Counted from the first letter of the stretch, positions 1-13,699 are shown. The stretch: 64,000 nt of DNA from Anadara kagoshimensis (GCA_021292105.1 CM037864.1:41096514-41160513); one strand, 5' to 3'. The notes: generated from the sequence alone by a model not told the origin. Program-made: numbers and translations.

Positions 1-3000
1 AAACACAAACATACCGATCCATGTCCAAATGACAATCACAAAAGTCAAACACAAACATACCGATCCATGTCCAAATGACAATCCCTAAAGTCAAACACAA
101 ACATACCGATCCATGTCCAAATGACAATCCAAAAGTCAAACACAAACATACCGATCCATGTCCAAATTACAATCCCTAAAGTCAAAACAAACATACCGAT
201 CCATGTCCAAATGACAATCCCAAAAGTCAAACACAAACATACCGATCCATGTCCAAATACAATCACAAAGTCAAACACATACATACCTGTCCATGTCCAA
301 ATGACAATCCCTAAAGTCAAACACAAACATACCGATCCATGTCCAAATAACAATCACAAAAGTCAAACACAAACATACCGATCCATGTCCAAATAACAAT
401 CACAAAAATCAAACACAAACATACCTGTCCATGTCCAAATGACAATCCCTAAAGTCAAACACAAACATACCGATCCATGTCCAAATAACAATCCCTAAAG
501 TCAAACACAAACATACCGATCCATGTCCAAATAAGAATCCCTAAAGTCAAACACAAACATACCGATCCATGTCCAAATAACAATCACAAAAGTCAAACAC
601 AAACATACCTGTCCATGTCGAAATGACAATCCCTAAAGTCAAACACAAACATACCGATCCATGTCCAAATCACAATCCCTAAAGTCAAACACAAACATAC
701 CGATCCATGTCCAAATGACAATCCCTAAAGTCAAACACAAACAACGATCCATGTCCAAATGACAATCCCAAAAGTCAAACACAAACAAACCGATCCATGT
801 CCAAATGACAATCCCAAAAGTCAAACACAAACATACCGATCCATGTCCAAATACAATCCCAAAAGTCAAACACAAACATACCGATCCATGTCCAAATGAC
901 AATCCCAAAGTCAAACACAAACATACCGATCCATGTCCAAATGACAATCCCTAAAGTCAAACACAAACATACCGATCCATGTCCAAATGCAATTCGAAAG
1001 TCAAACACAAACATACCGATCCATGTCCAAATGACAATCCCTAAAGTCAAACACAAACATACCGATCCATGTCCAAATGACAATCCCAAAAGCCAAACAG
1101 AAACAAACCGATCCATGTCCAAATGACAATCCCAAAAGTCAAACACAAACATACCGATCCATGTCCAAATGACAATCGAAAGTCAAACAAACATACCGAT
1201 CCATGTCCAAATGACAATCCAAAAGTCAAACACAAACATACCGATCCATGTCCAAATGACAATCAAAAGTCAACACAAACATACCGATCCATGTCCAAAT
1301 CACATCCCAAAAGTCAAACACAAACATACCGATCCATGTCCAAATGACAATCGAAAGTCAAACCCAAACATACCGATCCATGTCCAAATGACAATCAAAA
1401 GTCAAACACAAACATACCGATCCATGTCCAAATGACAATCCCAAAAGTCAAACACAAAAACCGATCCATGTCCAAATGACAATCCCAAAAGTCAAACACA
1501 AACATACCGATCCATGTCCAAATACAATCCCAAAAGTCAAACACAAACATACCTGATCCATGTCCAAATGACAATCCCTAAAGTCAAACACAAACATACC
1601 GATCCATGTCCAAATGACAATCCCTAAAGTCAAACACAAACATACCTGATCCATGTCCAAATGACAATCCCTAAAGTCAAACACAAACATACCGATCATG
1701 TCCAAATGACAATCCCAAAAGTCAAACACAAACATACCGATCCATGTCCAAATGACAATCCAAAAGTCAAACACAAACATACCGATCCATGTCCAAATGA
1801 CAATCCCTAAAGTCAAACACAAACAACCGATCCATGTCCAAATGACAATCGAAAGTCAAACACAAACATACCGATCCATGTCCAAATGACAATCCCAAAA
1901 GTCAAACACAAACATACCGTCCATGTCCAAATGACAATCCCAAAAGTCAAACACAAACATACCGATCCATGTCCAAATGACAATCCCTAAAGTCAAACAC
2001 AAACATACCGATCCATGTCCAAATGACAATCCCAAAAGTCAAACAAAACAACCGATCCATGTCCAAATGACAATCCCAAAAGTCAAACACAAACAAACCG
2101 ATCCATGTCCAAATGACAATACCAAAAGTCAAACACAAACAAACCGATCCATGTCCAAATGACAATCTAAAGTCAAACACAAACATACCGATCCATGTCC
2201 AAATGACAATCCCAAAAGTCAAACACAAACATACCGTCCATGTCCAAATGACAATCGAAAGTCAAACACAAACATACCGATCCATGTCCAAATGACAATC
2301 CCAAAAGTCAAACACAAACATACCGATCCATGTCCAAATGACAATCCCAAAAGTCAAACACAAACATACCGATCCATGTCCAAATGACAATCAAAGTCAA
2401 ACACAAACAACCGATCCATGTCCAAATAACAATCCCAAAAGTCAAACACAAACATACCTGTCCATGTCCAAAATACAATCCCAAAAGTCAAACACAAACA
2501 TACCGATCCATGTCCAAATGACAATCAAAAGTCAAACACAAACATACCGATCCATGTCCAAATCACAATCCCAAAAGTCAAACACAAACATACCGATCCA
2601 TGTCCAAATGACAATCGAAAGTCAAACCACAAACAACCGATCCATGTCCAAATGACAATCCCAAAAGTCAAACACAAACATACCGTCCATGTCCAAATGA
2701 CAATCCCTAAAGTCAAACACAAACATACCGATCATGTCCAAATTACAATCCCAAAAGTCAAACACAAACATACCGATCCATGTCCAATGACAACCCAAAA
2801 GTCAAACCAAACATACCGATCCATGTCCAAATGACAATCCCAAAAGTAAAACACAAACATAAACCGATCCATGTCCAAATGACAATCTAAAGTCAAACAC
2901 AAACATACCGATCCATGTCCAAATGACAATCCAAAAGTCAAACACAAATACCTGATCCATGTCCAAATGACAATCCCTAAAGTCAAACACAAACATACCG

Positions 3001-4118
3001 ATCCATGTCCAAATGACAATCCCAAAAGTCAAACACAAACATACCGTCCATGTCAAATGACAATCCTAAAGTCAAACACAAACATACCTTCATGTCCAAA
3101 TACAATCCCTAAAGTCAAACACAAACATACCGATCCATGTCCAAATGACAATCCCAAAAGTCAAACACAAACATACCGATCCATGTCCAAATGACAATCC
3201 CAAAAGTCAAACACAAACAAACCGATCCATGTCCAAATGACAATCAAAAGTCAAACACAAACATACCGATCCATGTCCAAATGACAATCCCAAAATTCAA
3301 ACACAAACATACCGATCCATGTCCAAATGACAATTCAAAAGTCAAACACAAACATACCGATCCATGTCCAAATGACAATCGAAAGTCAAACACAAACATA
3401 CCGATCCATGTCCAAATGACAATTCGAAAGTCAAACACAAACATACCGATCCATGTCCAAATGACAATCCCAAAAGTCAAACAAACATACCGATCCATGT
3501 CCAAATCACAATCCCAAAAGTCAAACACAAACATACCGATCCATGTCCAAATGACAATTCGAAAGTCAAACACAAACATACCGATCCATGTCCAAATCAC
3601 AATCCCAAAAGTCAAACACAAACATACCTGTCCATGTCCAAAATACAATCCCTAAAGTCAAACACAAACATACCGATCCATGTCCAAATGACAATCCCAA
3701 AAGTCAAACACAAACATACCGATCCATGTCCAAATGACAATCCCAAAAGTAAAACACAAACATACCTGTCCATGTCCAAATGACAATCCCAAAAGTCAAA
3801 CACAAACAAACCGATCCATGTCCAAATGACAATTCGAAAGTCAAACACAAACATACCGATCCATGTCCAAATGACAATCCCAAAAGTCAAACACAAACAT
3901 ACCTGTCCATGTCCAAATGACAATTCGAAAGTCAAACACAAACATACCGATCCATGTCCAAATGACAATCCCAAAAGTCAAACACAAACATACCGATCCA
4001 TGTCCAAATGACAATTCGAAAGTCAAACACAAACATACCGATCCATGTCCAAATGACAATCCCAAAAGTCAAACACAAACATACCGATCCATGTCCAAAT
4101 GACAATTCGAAAGTCAAA
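1..4118. repeat. 46-bp tandem satellite array, about 90 copies
   Basis: The core atgtccaaat recurs every 46 bp (for example at 21 and 67), with many monomers 1-4 bp shorter. Variation is concentrated in the segment after the core: caatcccaaaag, caatccctaaag, caatcgaaag or caattcgaaag. The array runs off the left edge of the window and stops abruptly at about 4118, where AT-rich unique sequence begins. Reading frames through it are short and exist on both strands only because the unit is poor in stop codons. It is noncoding satellite DNA. The left boundary is not visible. Confidence 0.97.
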
Positions 4119-5010
4119 TACATTTTTAAAAAAAGATAGTTACTAGGCAACGCTATAAAACAACTGCAGATGTAAAATGTTATATTTATATGTTTGACCC
4201 CGATCATTTTAGTCGAGGCTCAAAATTTATATGGAATCGAATGCAGCATTTTAAATATTACAATATATCACGATATGTCTCATAACCTTGAAAGAAAGGA
4301 AGACATGTCATGCGCTACTTTTAAATGCATCGATTTTTTTAAATCAAAAAGTAACAGCACACGGGATTTACTTTAAAAACAGGTTGTATACTATCTATGT
4401 TTGCTCAACAACAGAAATCTTGCAAACTTGGATACACAAAACTACAAGAATACTCTTGTGGGTTTAAGACAAAATATCTGGATTTTTATTCCAAATTCGT
4501 TTACAAATCTATTCCCCTTCTCATGCCCTCAAATACCAGAACCAATGCAAAAACACGAGCATTGCATTGAAACTTCACAAGAGTATAAGAATGCTCCCGT
4601 GCGCGTGGACACTAACTCAAAGGCGTACATAGTATGTATAAAGACTAACTTGATTGTATTTTTTCTTAAAAATTTATTTTTTAAAAACAGATTAAAAATC
4701 ATAATAATTTAAAACTGCAATAGCATAAAAATAATAAAAATAATGACTGTCAACATAAAAAACAACACTAATGTTATAATGCCACGATAATCATCATAAT
4801 ACTTCATAAATGGTCATCTTCCAGTTACGGATTTCATACAAGTCAGGTTTGTTTCCCAATTCTTTCTCCCAATTCTTTTCTAGATATGAATCATTTGATA
4901 ATTCTTTTGAGTCTTGCTTTGTACTTTTCTGTATGCACACGTATGCACACCATGCATTTATAGCATGGTATAAATCCTGATACTTATACATTTTCAAGCT
5001 TCGGGAAATT
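4119..5010. other. AT-rich 3' flank of gene A
   Basis: No gene is recognised here. The segment holds a few short open frames without family features. A loose inverted repeat (actcttgtggg near 4453 against cacaagagtat near 4576) is the only structure seen. Part of the stretch nearest 5010 is probably the 3' untranslated region of gene A, because that gene reads leftward and its stop codon is at 5011-5013. Confidence 0.4.
4673..4678 (-). terminator. candidate poly(A) signal of gene A
   Basis: The minus strand reads AATAAA here, about 330 nt beyond the gene A stop codon. In such AT-rich DNA the hexamer could be chance, so this is a candidate only. Confidence 0.3.
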
Positions 5011-8000
5011 TTAAGTTGTAGCAGCTGTTGGATCTAAAATAATAATTCAAATACAGTTTAATTATTGATAAAGGTAATTTATGTAGTTTTTACAGAGTTT
5101 TCTCTATGTAAAATATTTAAAAATCACATGTTTAATAATTTTAAAAAATACTAGAGACAGTTGTGCAATAAATGAATATTACCCTATTCCCTGAAGTATA
5201 TTGACTATAGAGATCTATATTCGTTGAGGAGAAATAAATGTCGAACTGTATACAATAACTAATCTATCATAACAATATCCCAGCCCCGAGCCCATTATTA
5301 ACCTAGCTGACATCGGATTACACTTACATCATTACAGTGCTAGATGCACATTGCCAAATGAATTCTATTAAGCATAAAATTGTCAAACCTCGGACCCAGT
5401 ATTGGCAATTACGAACAATAAATGACAAACTCGTAGTTCAAAACAGAAAACCAAAGGTACACCGGGATTAAGCAGTTAAATAAACCACAAGTCGCTCAAT
5501 GCCTTTAAAAAGTAAGGGAGTTTAAGGCCAAAGTCTGCGACTGTGAACAGAACGTACATGCTTACTTCAAATCGACACTTTATCATCATGCTGTTTGAGT
5601 ATTGCCTTTGGACAATAATGGAATAGATATCTTTGGAAATAGTAAGATTTTATTTGTTTTCACACAAAGGATCCCGTATTGGTACAAAGACCAAAGACAA
5701 TACAAATCAATAGCTTTGTGTATTGCTGTTTCCTGACTTAGTGTGGTGTTTTACGCTTCAGCCAAGTTCACTAATACCGATGCAGTCAGTTCTGGAATGG
5801 TGGAGGAAACCAGAATTCCTGGAGAAAAGCATTCATCTTCGGCAAGCGAAATGACAAACTTTCCGGTTCACTTCCGGATTTGTAGCATGTAGGATCCGAA
5901 CCTAGGTGGTAAGAGGCACTCTCGCTTCAGATCTTACTGACATGTAAACAGTAAAATTTAGTTTTACTTACCAAACAGGCATTGATATGTAATGTGTAGG
6001 TATTTGTAGGTTGCAAAACAGGGGTTTCCAAACACTTCATTGGTGGCCAAAACATAACACTGGTTTCGTCCTTCACACCAACTTTCGACGGTGTCCTGGG
6101 ACAAATAGGCACTGCATGACGTATAGGAGGTGTCCCAGGAAGTGCTCAGACAAACAGCAGTACTGGTTCTCCCATAATTTGCATACTTTATGTGAATCGT
6201 TGTTAGAGCCGGGCAGTTAATTACGTCGCTGGAATACTGGCAGACAATTTTCTCGTGTGTACCTAAAACAAGTAATGAATTGTGTCTTCAAATATTTACA
6301 TTTGCGATGTTTAATGTATTTAACTCTGTTGGAGACCAAAATAGATAATACTGACCGATAATATTATAGGTTGCTAATGTGACGTCACTCATCTCTTGCT
6401 TATGCCTAAACGCATGACGTCATTGATGGGCTGTTCCAGCGATTGGAAATGCGAGTCGTACACGGAAGTGTTTAACGTTATTTCAGCATTAAATCAAATT
6501 AAAAAATCAAAATAAGATTTTCAAAAAAGAAAAAAAAAGAAATTAAGCAAAATGTTTATGTAACCATTGAACTGTCTAGAAATGGCGTTTATTGTGCTGT
6601 TACTGCCATTGTCTTGCAAAGCAAATTAATAATAACGCGCGTTATTCAGTTGATTTGCACGGCATTGGAAGTTACAGCACTTAAAAACGCCATTTCTTGA
6701 CGGTCCAATGGTTAAATATTTCCATATGTAAATTGTTTTTCATTTTTGGAACCGTTTCAATAAAATTTGATTAGAAAACGTTGTACACAATGTTGAGATA
6801 GTTTAATTCGTAATATTGGCTTTCCTCATGCGACATTTTGTTAGCATTTTATCTGTTTCTGTAATGTATTGTGTCATATCGAAGATTTGTGCATTTTATA
6901 ATATAAAATTTTATTTTTTGTGTGTTTTATTTCGGTAAAAATTAAATTTCATGGTATTTAATCAAAACCAAGACATTACACAAATGATTATGTGAAGTTA
7001 AAACAATTCTGCATATACAATAATAAAGTAGATTTCATTTTAAGCAAACTGTAATTATATAAACTTACTTGGATTAACAAGTTCTGTAATGGAAGTTACG
7101 TCATTGCTTAACGATGCAAAGTCGTCTGCTCGGATCAACGTCTCCGGATAACTTGCAATGTCCAGAATTTCTTGTTCAAATTCTGGTGGCTGATTCTGTC
7201 CAACTCCCACAGCAAAAATAGTAATTCCTGCGTCTTTTGATGATTTGGCTTCTTTTACAGTTAACACTGGATTCGGTGACCTTCCATCAGTGAGTACAAC
7301 CATGGTTTTTCTGGCGTTAACTCTACCCTCGTCCATTAGCATTTGGCGAGCATATTTAATACCTATAGACGTATCGGATCCACCCTTTAAACTTGGTAGC
7401 AACTTTATAAGACTTAAAAGCAAGTCTTTTCCTTTAAACGGTTTCAAGGAAATACTTTTTCCAATTGTTGAACTATAAACAACAGCGCCGACATTGGTTT
7501 TGTTTTTACCAATGTCTAGTTTGTTGATTGCAGAAGCAATGAAGTTTTTCTGCTTTATAAAGTCGCTGGTACTAACACTTGCGGAGCCATCAAGAACGAA
7601 CACTATATCCGTAGGATCCGTACCATCTTGTTGTCCTAAAATAACGTATAAAGTAAAATATAGAACAGTCGTGGACATGTCTTACAGTCCTACATGATCT
7701 AGGTATATTTTATTGAGCTACTAAAACATCTTAACTGAAAATACAATATTTGACGTTTTCGTAGCAGTTTTATCATTTGCTTTTCCGACATGTTCGGCTT
7801 TGCAAAATAGTTAACGAATTAAAACATATTTTAACTCTGGTCACGATGGTATTAAATTACACATAATTATTATAATTTTATAGTTTTGTTGAGTGCTAAT
7901 ATGAATTAAATATAAAGTAATGTATTCAAATATAGCAGCACATGACAATTAGCAATATTAATTGAATGCATATTTTTAAAATCAAAATTAAAATTTGATA

Positions 8001-8293
8001 ATGAACTGCAATACATGTATTATTCGATAAACTAATGTTAAATGTTAAACATATGGTTCTAAAATATCTTAGAAGAAAGGCTGCCTTGTTCAGTGAAACA
8101 AATCACTTTGGTGTTCCACATGGAAGCTCCTAACATTAGATGCATGTTTTAGGTAATTTAAATTTTAAAATACCTAGATAAAAATATTTTAAAAATAATT
8201 TATAAAATACATACGAGTGACAATGCTGTTGGCGTTTACTTGTAGTACACAACTTACAACCACTGCTGATATTAACATAGTATAATAAAGCAT
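5011..8293 (-). CDS. Gene A: secreted VWA plus SUEL-type lectin protein (four exons)
   Basis: Predicted coding exons are 8293-8215, 7635-7069, 6262-5972 and 5033-5011 (960 nt, 319 residues and a stop). All junctions have GT/AG ends and all three introns are phase 1. Residues 1 to about 21 form a hydrophobic signal peptide starting MLYYTMLISA. Residues about 36-212 are a von Willebrand factor A domain with a complete metal-ion site: DGSAS at 42-46, Thr115 in GGSDTSIG, Asp143 in LTDGRS. Residues about 216-312 are a SUEL/galactose-binding lectin domain with eight cysteines, a YGR motif and NPC in place of the usual DPC. The last exon adds only DPTAATT. The family fold implies a secreted adhesive or sugar-binding protein; a role in recognition or extracellular matrix is inference. 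Splicing is predicted, not observed. It has the same architecture as genes B and C. Confidence 0.85.
6561..6714. repeat. hairpin element in intron 2 of gene A
   Basis: The left arm beginning taaccattgaactgtc pairs with the right arm ending ggtccaatggtta. The arms are about 65-70 nt with scattered mismatches around a centre containing aacgcgcgtt. This looks like a short non-autonomous inverted-repeat element. No protein is encoded. Confidence 0.6.
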
Positions 8294-8714
8294 TTTGATG
8301 TCTGTCAGTCTGTCGTGTTTGACTGTATGTCACATCACATAGGTAACGTTTATCTATTTATATGTCCATTTACCTGCCTACGTAGTCCTTATCATAATCC
8401 TATGTCAGGAATGATAGCGATTCGCTACTTGATTAACATGCGTCACGTGTGCCGATCTAAATATGCCGCGGCGTCAAAATACATTTGTTTTCAACTTCAA
8501 CCTCATTTTTTCACGTTTCCATATCTTTGCCAAATATGGACCATTTGAGATGATAATTAATAACGCTTTTCAAAAAATATGTCCATAAAGGCACGTGTTC
8601 TATTTCCTATTATCATTCACATTTATAATATACGTATTACAATAAATGAAATATTTATGACCTAATAACCACTAAGAGAAGTAGATGGTACTTAAGCTCC
8701 TCATCTTATACAAT

Positions 8715-8910
8715 ACAGGTCTGTTGAAAGTTTAACACTGATGTCGAATTGGCAGGTCATCTCGGCCCTTTGATACCTATATCGACAGGTGCTTTCTATA
8801 TCTCTGCAGCTTGTCTGTCACTAGCTATCCAGATATATTTTTCGACCATTCGGCAGCCGAGCTTCGTCTCCTTTTAGCTCAGTGTTAAACTTTCGACAGG
8901 GCTGTACAGT
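8715..8910. mobile_element. MITE-1 copy (about 200-bp inverted-repeat element)
   Basis: The copy starts acaggtctgttgaaag and ends aactttcgacagggctgt, so its ends are inverted copies of each other. At least eight related copies occur in this window with the consensus end acctgtcgaaagtttaacac. It has no coding capacity, which suggests a non-autonomous DNA element. It lies upstream of gene A. Confidence 0.7.
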
Positions 8911-9234
8911 ACTTCAGATTATAATCTGTAGGGAAATCATACGACACTGAGGTGCAGGAGATAATATGTCATACAATTATACTGAGGGGTAATATTGAGT
9001 CATCAAAATCGACATACCGACATATATAGTATTTATAAGTGTTTACATAATTCATCAAACGAACTACAAGTTCAAAGTGGATACAGAAAATAAGCTATCT
9101 AAATTTACTGCAAGTTAAAATTTGAAACTCCTCAAAAACCAAAGTATACCTCCTCAAGCAAAGTATTTCCATAGCAAAAATTGATAAAATATATTTTGGT
9201 CCTTTGGATCTCTTTTCAACATTTGGTTTCATTA

Positions 9235-9310
9235 TTTTAGTCCAAGTACTACTGATGAGGAATTGTATTCCAAAACGGCCGTCTAGTGCTGTAAAATTAA
9301 AACTGGTATA
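9235..9310. repeat. short dispersed repeat, partner at 49250-49310
   Basis: The segment containing ctactgatgaggaattgta and cggccgtctagtgctg closely matches 49250-49310, which has ctactgatgagga and cggcagtctagcgctg. Its family is unknown. Confidence 0.45.
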
Positions 9311-9795
9311 ATATGTAATACATTTAGGTACTACTGGTTGTAAAAGTGGTATTGTTTGGGCTCTTCTAATGGTATCATAACCACACCACTGGACATTAAT
9401 TGCAGTGGCAGTCCAATATAACTAAATGTATATAACTACATAACCATATAAAGCAAACAGCTTTTCCACACGGGGCGAAACCATTGCTCAACTCAACTCT
9501 TTGAAATGTTCTAAACACCTAGTAAGTACATTTCATAACTAGCACCTAGACGTACCTGGTCATGCAATGCAAGTTGAGCAGAAAGCAAAAACATACAAAT
9601 AATAACTATCAATGTTTTGAAGTTTCGGAGGACCTTTGTATAAAAAACTGCAGGTAAGACAGATAAAGCCACGAAGGAGTAGTACTCTAAATCGGTTGTA
9701 TAGTACCAAATGAAGGGTACAGTCCGATTCTGCGAAAGAAGATATCTAAAGGGGTCTGTACTATCTAGTCCTTATACCATGCACCTTTAAGTATA

Positions 9796-9963
9796 TACAC
9801 TCAAACCTGTCTATATAGGCCACCCAAGGTAACTAGTAAAAATGGTCTTTGTATACAGGTTCAAATAATATGAATAAAGAACAATTGGCATACAATTCAA
9901 CTGGTCTTTTTAAGCATGTGGTGCTTATGTAGAGGTGGCCATTAAGGCAAGTTGAATTGTACG
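9796..9963. mobile_element. MITE-2 copy (TA-flanked inverted-repeat element)
   Basis: It matches four other copies in the window with end consensus cagtcaaacctgtctataaa and an inverted right end. This copy is diverged at both tips. Confidence 0.6.
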
Positions 9964-11033
9964 ATGCTTGGAGCATTTATTTTCACATTGAATAACAATG
10001 CAAAACAGACATCTGAGGGTATTTTTTTCTATCCACTTGGCATTTAATGAAACATTTTATGCTTATTAAATCTACAATACTTATGTTTCATTGTGAACTA
10101 TAGATTCTTCGAGTTGATTTTTACACGCTATGTAGATATTGTGAAAATGCATAAAATTAATGAAAGTATATTGTAAAAATACAATTTTTTTTTCTATTAA
10201 CTTTTCCGGGGTTTAATTACTGAGCATTTACATATATTGTAAATAGAACAAAATGTTTATTCCAAACAAGTTTTATTTTTAATAATGATTTCTGATTTTT
10301 ACAATAGGATTTCTTACCAAAAATATGTAACTGACATGCGGATGTGACGAAACGATCAGAGAAAAGTGTCCTTAGATACCAATAAGACTAACTCAAGACC
10401 ATATCCTTTGTATATATCCATCTATAATTTATAGAGTTTTATTTTGTGGTGTTATTTGTGTTTACTTTTTATTATATAATCCTTAATGACTTTTTGTACT
10501 ATCCTTGAAACCAAAAAAATGCGTTTATGAAATACAACAGGTCACGTGATTTCGATCTGACGATAGCTCGGTCCATCTTATGTGGGGATACAGGATTGTT
10601 TTAACGGGCGCTCCTTCTTAAATCCCCCAAAGCCCATTTTTACATTGATAAAATCAAGAATGCACTGTTAAAACATTATTATACAATGTATAATTCTACT
10701 ATCGTCTTTGTTGCTCGAGTTTCCTAATTTGAAAACACACACCTCCTTACTACTCGCCTTAAGCAAGTGAACTTTTAAAATTTATAATTTATAAAATTTA
10801 AACCGTCTTGTCGTCGGATTTAGTATCTTAGTTAAAACGTCTTAACCTAAATATTTTAAGTATATTTTCACAAAACATTTATATTTTAACACATTTTAAA
10901 AAAGGAGCATCACTTGCTTTTTTCAATTTCGAAATGCATGTTATCTAATGTCTAATGCATGTGCACTAATCGGATCATTTCATGTATTAAAAATAAAAGT
11001 TAACAACATTATCCAGATTTGGAATGATGTAGA

Positions 11034-11087
<54 letters not shown>

Positions 11088-11174
11088 CAATTTACATGTA
11101 TTTCCTACAGCTTTTCGAGATGAAACCAGAAAATCTAATAAAACGTTCTATATACAGTTATATGCATTTCCATG
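9964..11174. other. noncoding AT-rich interval with a TG microsatellite
   Basis: No gene is recognised. The only clear structure is a (TG)n run of about 50 bp at 11036-11085. Confidence 0.5.
11036..11085. repeat. (TG)n microsatellite
   Basis: An uninterrupted dinucleotide run of about 25 units. The small frame across it encodes only a Cys-Val run and is not a gene. Confidence 0.97.
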
Positions 11175-11344
11175 TACAGTGAAACCTGTCTATAAAGGAC
11201 ACCCAATGGAACCAGTAAAAGTGACCTTTATATGAAGCTAGGTTCAAATAATAGGATTTAAGAACAATTGGGATACAATTCTACTGTCCTTAAAAGCAGA
11301 CGGTGCTTATATAGAGGTGGTCTTTAAGGATGGTTGGACTGTAT
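11175..11344. mobile_element. MITE-2 copy
   Basis: It starts tacagtgaaacctgtctata and ends ggttggactgta. The ends are inverted repeats flanked by TA, which fits a Tc1/mariner-type non-autonomous element. It has no coding capacity. Confidence 0.7.
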
Positions 11345-11894
11345 ATAGTTTCGCTTTAGATTGGTTCCTCCAAAGTATTCCTGGTTTCAAATGAAATATG
11401 AAGAAACATAAGATATACAATGTCATGAACATAAAATATTGAGATTTTAATTATCGAGGCTTGTTACAAATAGAACGTCCGATATAAACCTATACTTCAT
11501 AATTCAATTGTGCATTTCCTTGTGTCAAAATCATTACGCGTATGTGCGTGTGTAATTCAGATTTTAATAATCGTACACGTGTCATGTGCTAATTTTTAAT
11601 ATTTAATTAAATCAGAAGACAATTTCCACGTGGCAATAAATCTCATAACGGATATAACAACACTCGAAAAAATAATGCTTTAGATACTAAATATCATTTA
11701 AAAATAGTTTTAAATCGGTTCTTTTTTATATATCCACTCGATCACAAGATCTTTCATATGTAATAATGTTTTGGTTTTTACAACATTGCTGACAAAATGA
11801 TGTCTCTGTCCAAAATTATAATATTATTGGATATGTTTAACGTCAAGCAGTTACATGTTCCTTTCGAGGATTTTGCTTTTACGCATGACTGGCA

Positions 11895-12050
11895 TGACTG
11901 GCTGTGCCGGCGTTCCTTACCCTCTCGGAGCATCCGGTCTCACTTCCTTGTTGTGCCTTGACGTATTTAACTTTTTTTAGTTTTAAGAGTTTTTTTCTTT
12001 GCTTTTGGGATTATGGTTCGACATGGACCGGTATGTTTTTGTTTGAATTG
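11895..12050 (+). repeat. dispersed repeat containing a satellite-like 46-bp segment
   Basis: This segment (tctcggagcatccggtctca followed by ggttcgacatggaccggtat) is matched in inverted orientation by 37953-38090 and in direct orientation by 38395-38495. The reverse complement of 12001-12046 aligns with the 46-bp satellite monomer of 1-4118, sharing cataccg, tccatgtc and aatcccaaaag. Confidence 0.6.
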
Positions 12051-12267
12051 TAATCAATCAGCAGCTCTGTTTTGTAGTTGCGATACTGTCTACAGTTAAA
12101 TAACTGCGGTCTACGTACAGGCCATGCACATTTTGTGTCGCAATTGGAGTTGCATAAATTGTGTTTATTTCAAGACATAACAGAACAAAACTAAAGCTTT
12201 TAGTGACATATTTATATCATATTTTCGAAATTCTGTTGACAAGAGCACAACTGTTGTACCTTTATGG

Positions 12268-12639
12268 ATTGTTGAATGTTGATGTTGCTTAACGTCGCAT
12301 CCGCAATTTTTCAGCTATTCGCGACGAGAACTATTTTATTAATCTCTATGGATTAATCTATAAACAATTCCGTGTATGAGTGTGAAATGTGAGTGTGTTG
12401 TATGGTCTGCCTTGTACCACCGCGCACTCACGGCGACTTTAAGGTGTTTGCTCACCAATTCAGTACGCCGCAGACAAGAGTGCCACTCCCCCATTATATT
12501 GACACTGGGTGAATCAGTAAAGGCCGACGGCAAGGAAAATTCACTTTCTCACATGTGGTCTAAGCGGGACTCGAACTCACAGCGGTGAGAGACCCTGGAT
12601 TTGTAGACTAACGTCTTATCTATAAGGCCACCGGGGTCT
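12268..12639 (-). mobile_element. SINE-2 copy (tRNA-derived) with 17-bp target duplication
   Basis: On the minus strand the right end reads as a tRNA-like head: ggccttatagataagacg as A box and gagttcgagtcccgc as B box. A shared body follows, with ttcgcgacgagaact in plus-strand sense. The copy is flanked by near-identical 17-bp repeats at 12251-12267 and 12640-12656 that differ at one base. Further copies are at 38799, 47119 and 55471. Confidence 0.85.
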
Positions 12640-12656
12640 CTGTTGTATCTTTATGG

Positions 12657-13699
12657 TTGCGTCAGATCCGAAAGAGAAGTGATTCACTATACTGCGGCTT
12701 CTTTGTGTTCTGCAATAGTTCTTTTATGTCTTTTTCCTGTTTCTTTTTATTATTATTTCTGTTTGTTTCCGGTCGTGTGCTGTTTGCGATATTTGGATAA
12801 GCAAATTACCAAACAACTCAACAAATAATAAATGTTAAGATATCAACCTCACCATCTGATGTATTTTTGAAATGTTCTCGTTTATATTAAAGTTCCACGT
12901 TACTGTCATTCTCATATTTATTACACATGGCAGATGTAGCTAGCTTAACAGAAGGTGCTTACCCTTCCGAAACACCTAGTCTTTCTTCCCTGGTGGAAGT
13001 CCATGTGTTTTACTATAGTTTTCAAAGTTTTTACTTTTGATGTGAACATTGACTCGTGTGTTTGTTTTTTATTATAACACAAAGTCTAAGTGACATATCA
13101 ATAGTAACTAGACACATTCTAGCGCTTTTCAACAAATCTTTTGTAAATATGAAATTAGTAAGGAACTAAAGTATTACTGTAAACGTTTTTATTTTCGCGG
13201 TGTACTAATTTTCGCTTATTTGGCGGTCGATTGTTTTGCGCGAAAATTAATACCCAGCGAAAATTATATGATGCTTATTGTTTTATATTAAAAAACGCAA
13301 AAATATTAACTACACTATAACCTAATTCCATATATCCCGAAAATTAAAACACGCGGAATCAAATGCATTTACAGTATATTGACACTTGGTAAGGTAATGT
13401 CTACCAATAAAAAACGTGATAAAAACGTATACGAAAATCAAGAGCTTACAACAAGTGTTTTAGAATTCACATTTTCGAAATTACTCTTGTATGTTTGTTC
13501 ATCTAAAATTGAAATATGAAAGGTCTGAAAAATATAGTAAACGATAGTCAAAATAATCATGAACATGTCAGAACACCACGTACAAAGCACAAGAAACCCA
13601 TATTTCACTAATTAAAAAACACTCAAATTCGGACGGGCACCTGTCCCTATACAAACTGCTTTAAGTATGTTCTAATGCCAAGTGATCAGCAGTTACAAC
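12657..13699. other. noncoding AT-rich interval
   Basis: No gene is recognised. Around 13190-13280 several gcgaaaatta/taattttcgc words form a weak inverted cluster. Nothing else is supported. Confidence 0.4.

Noticed and set aside
45..4100. Many 60-154-residue open frames on both strands
   Set aside because: They are products of the 46-bp satellite, where 46 is not a multiple of three. The same words appear in shifted frames on both strands.
1..4118. Possible CRISPR array
   Set aside because: Monomers are directly abutting with no unique spacers, and the genome is eukaryotic.
4794..4997. 67-residue minus-strand frame
   Set aside because: It lies just after the gene A stop, most likely in its 3' untranslated region. 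It has no family resemblance.
5927..6220. Open frames on both strands near 6 kb
   Set aside because: They are out-of-frame shadows of the gene A lectin exon (5972-6262).
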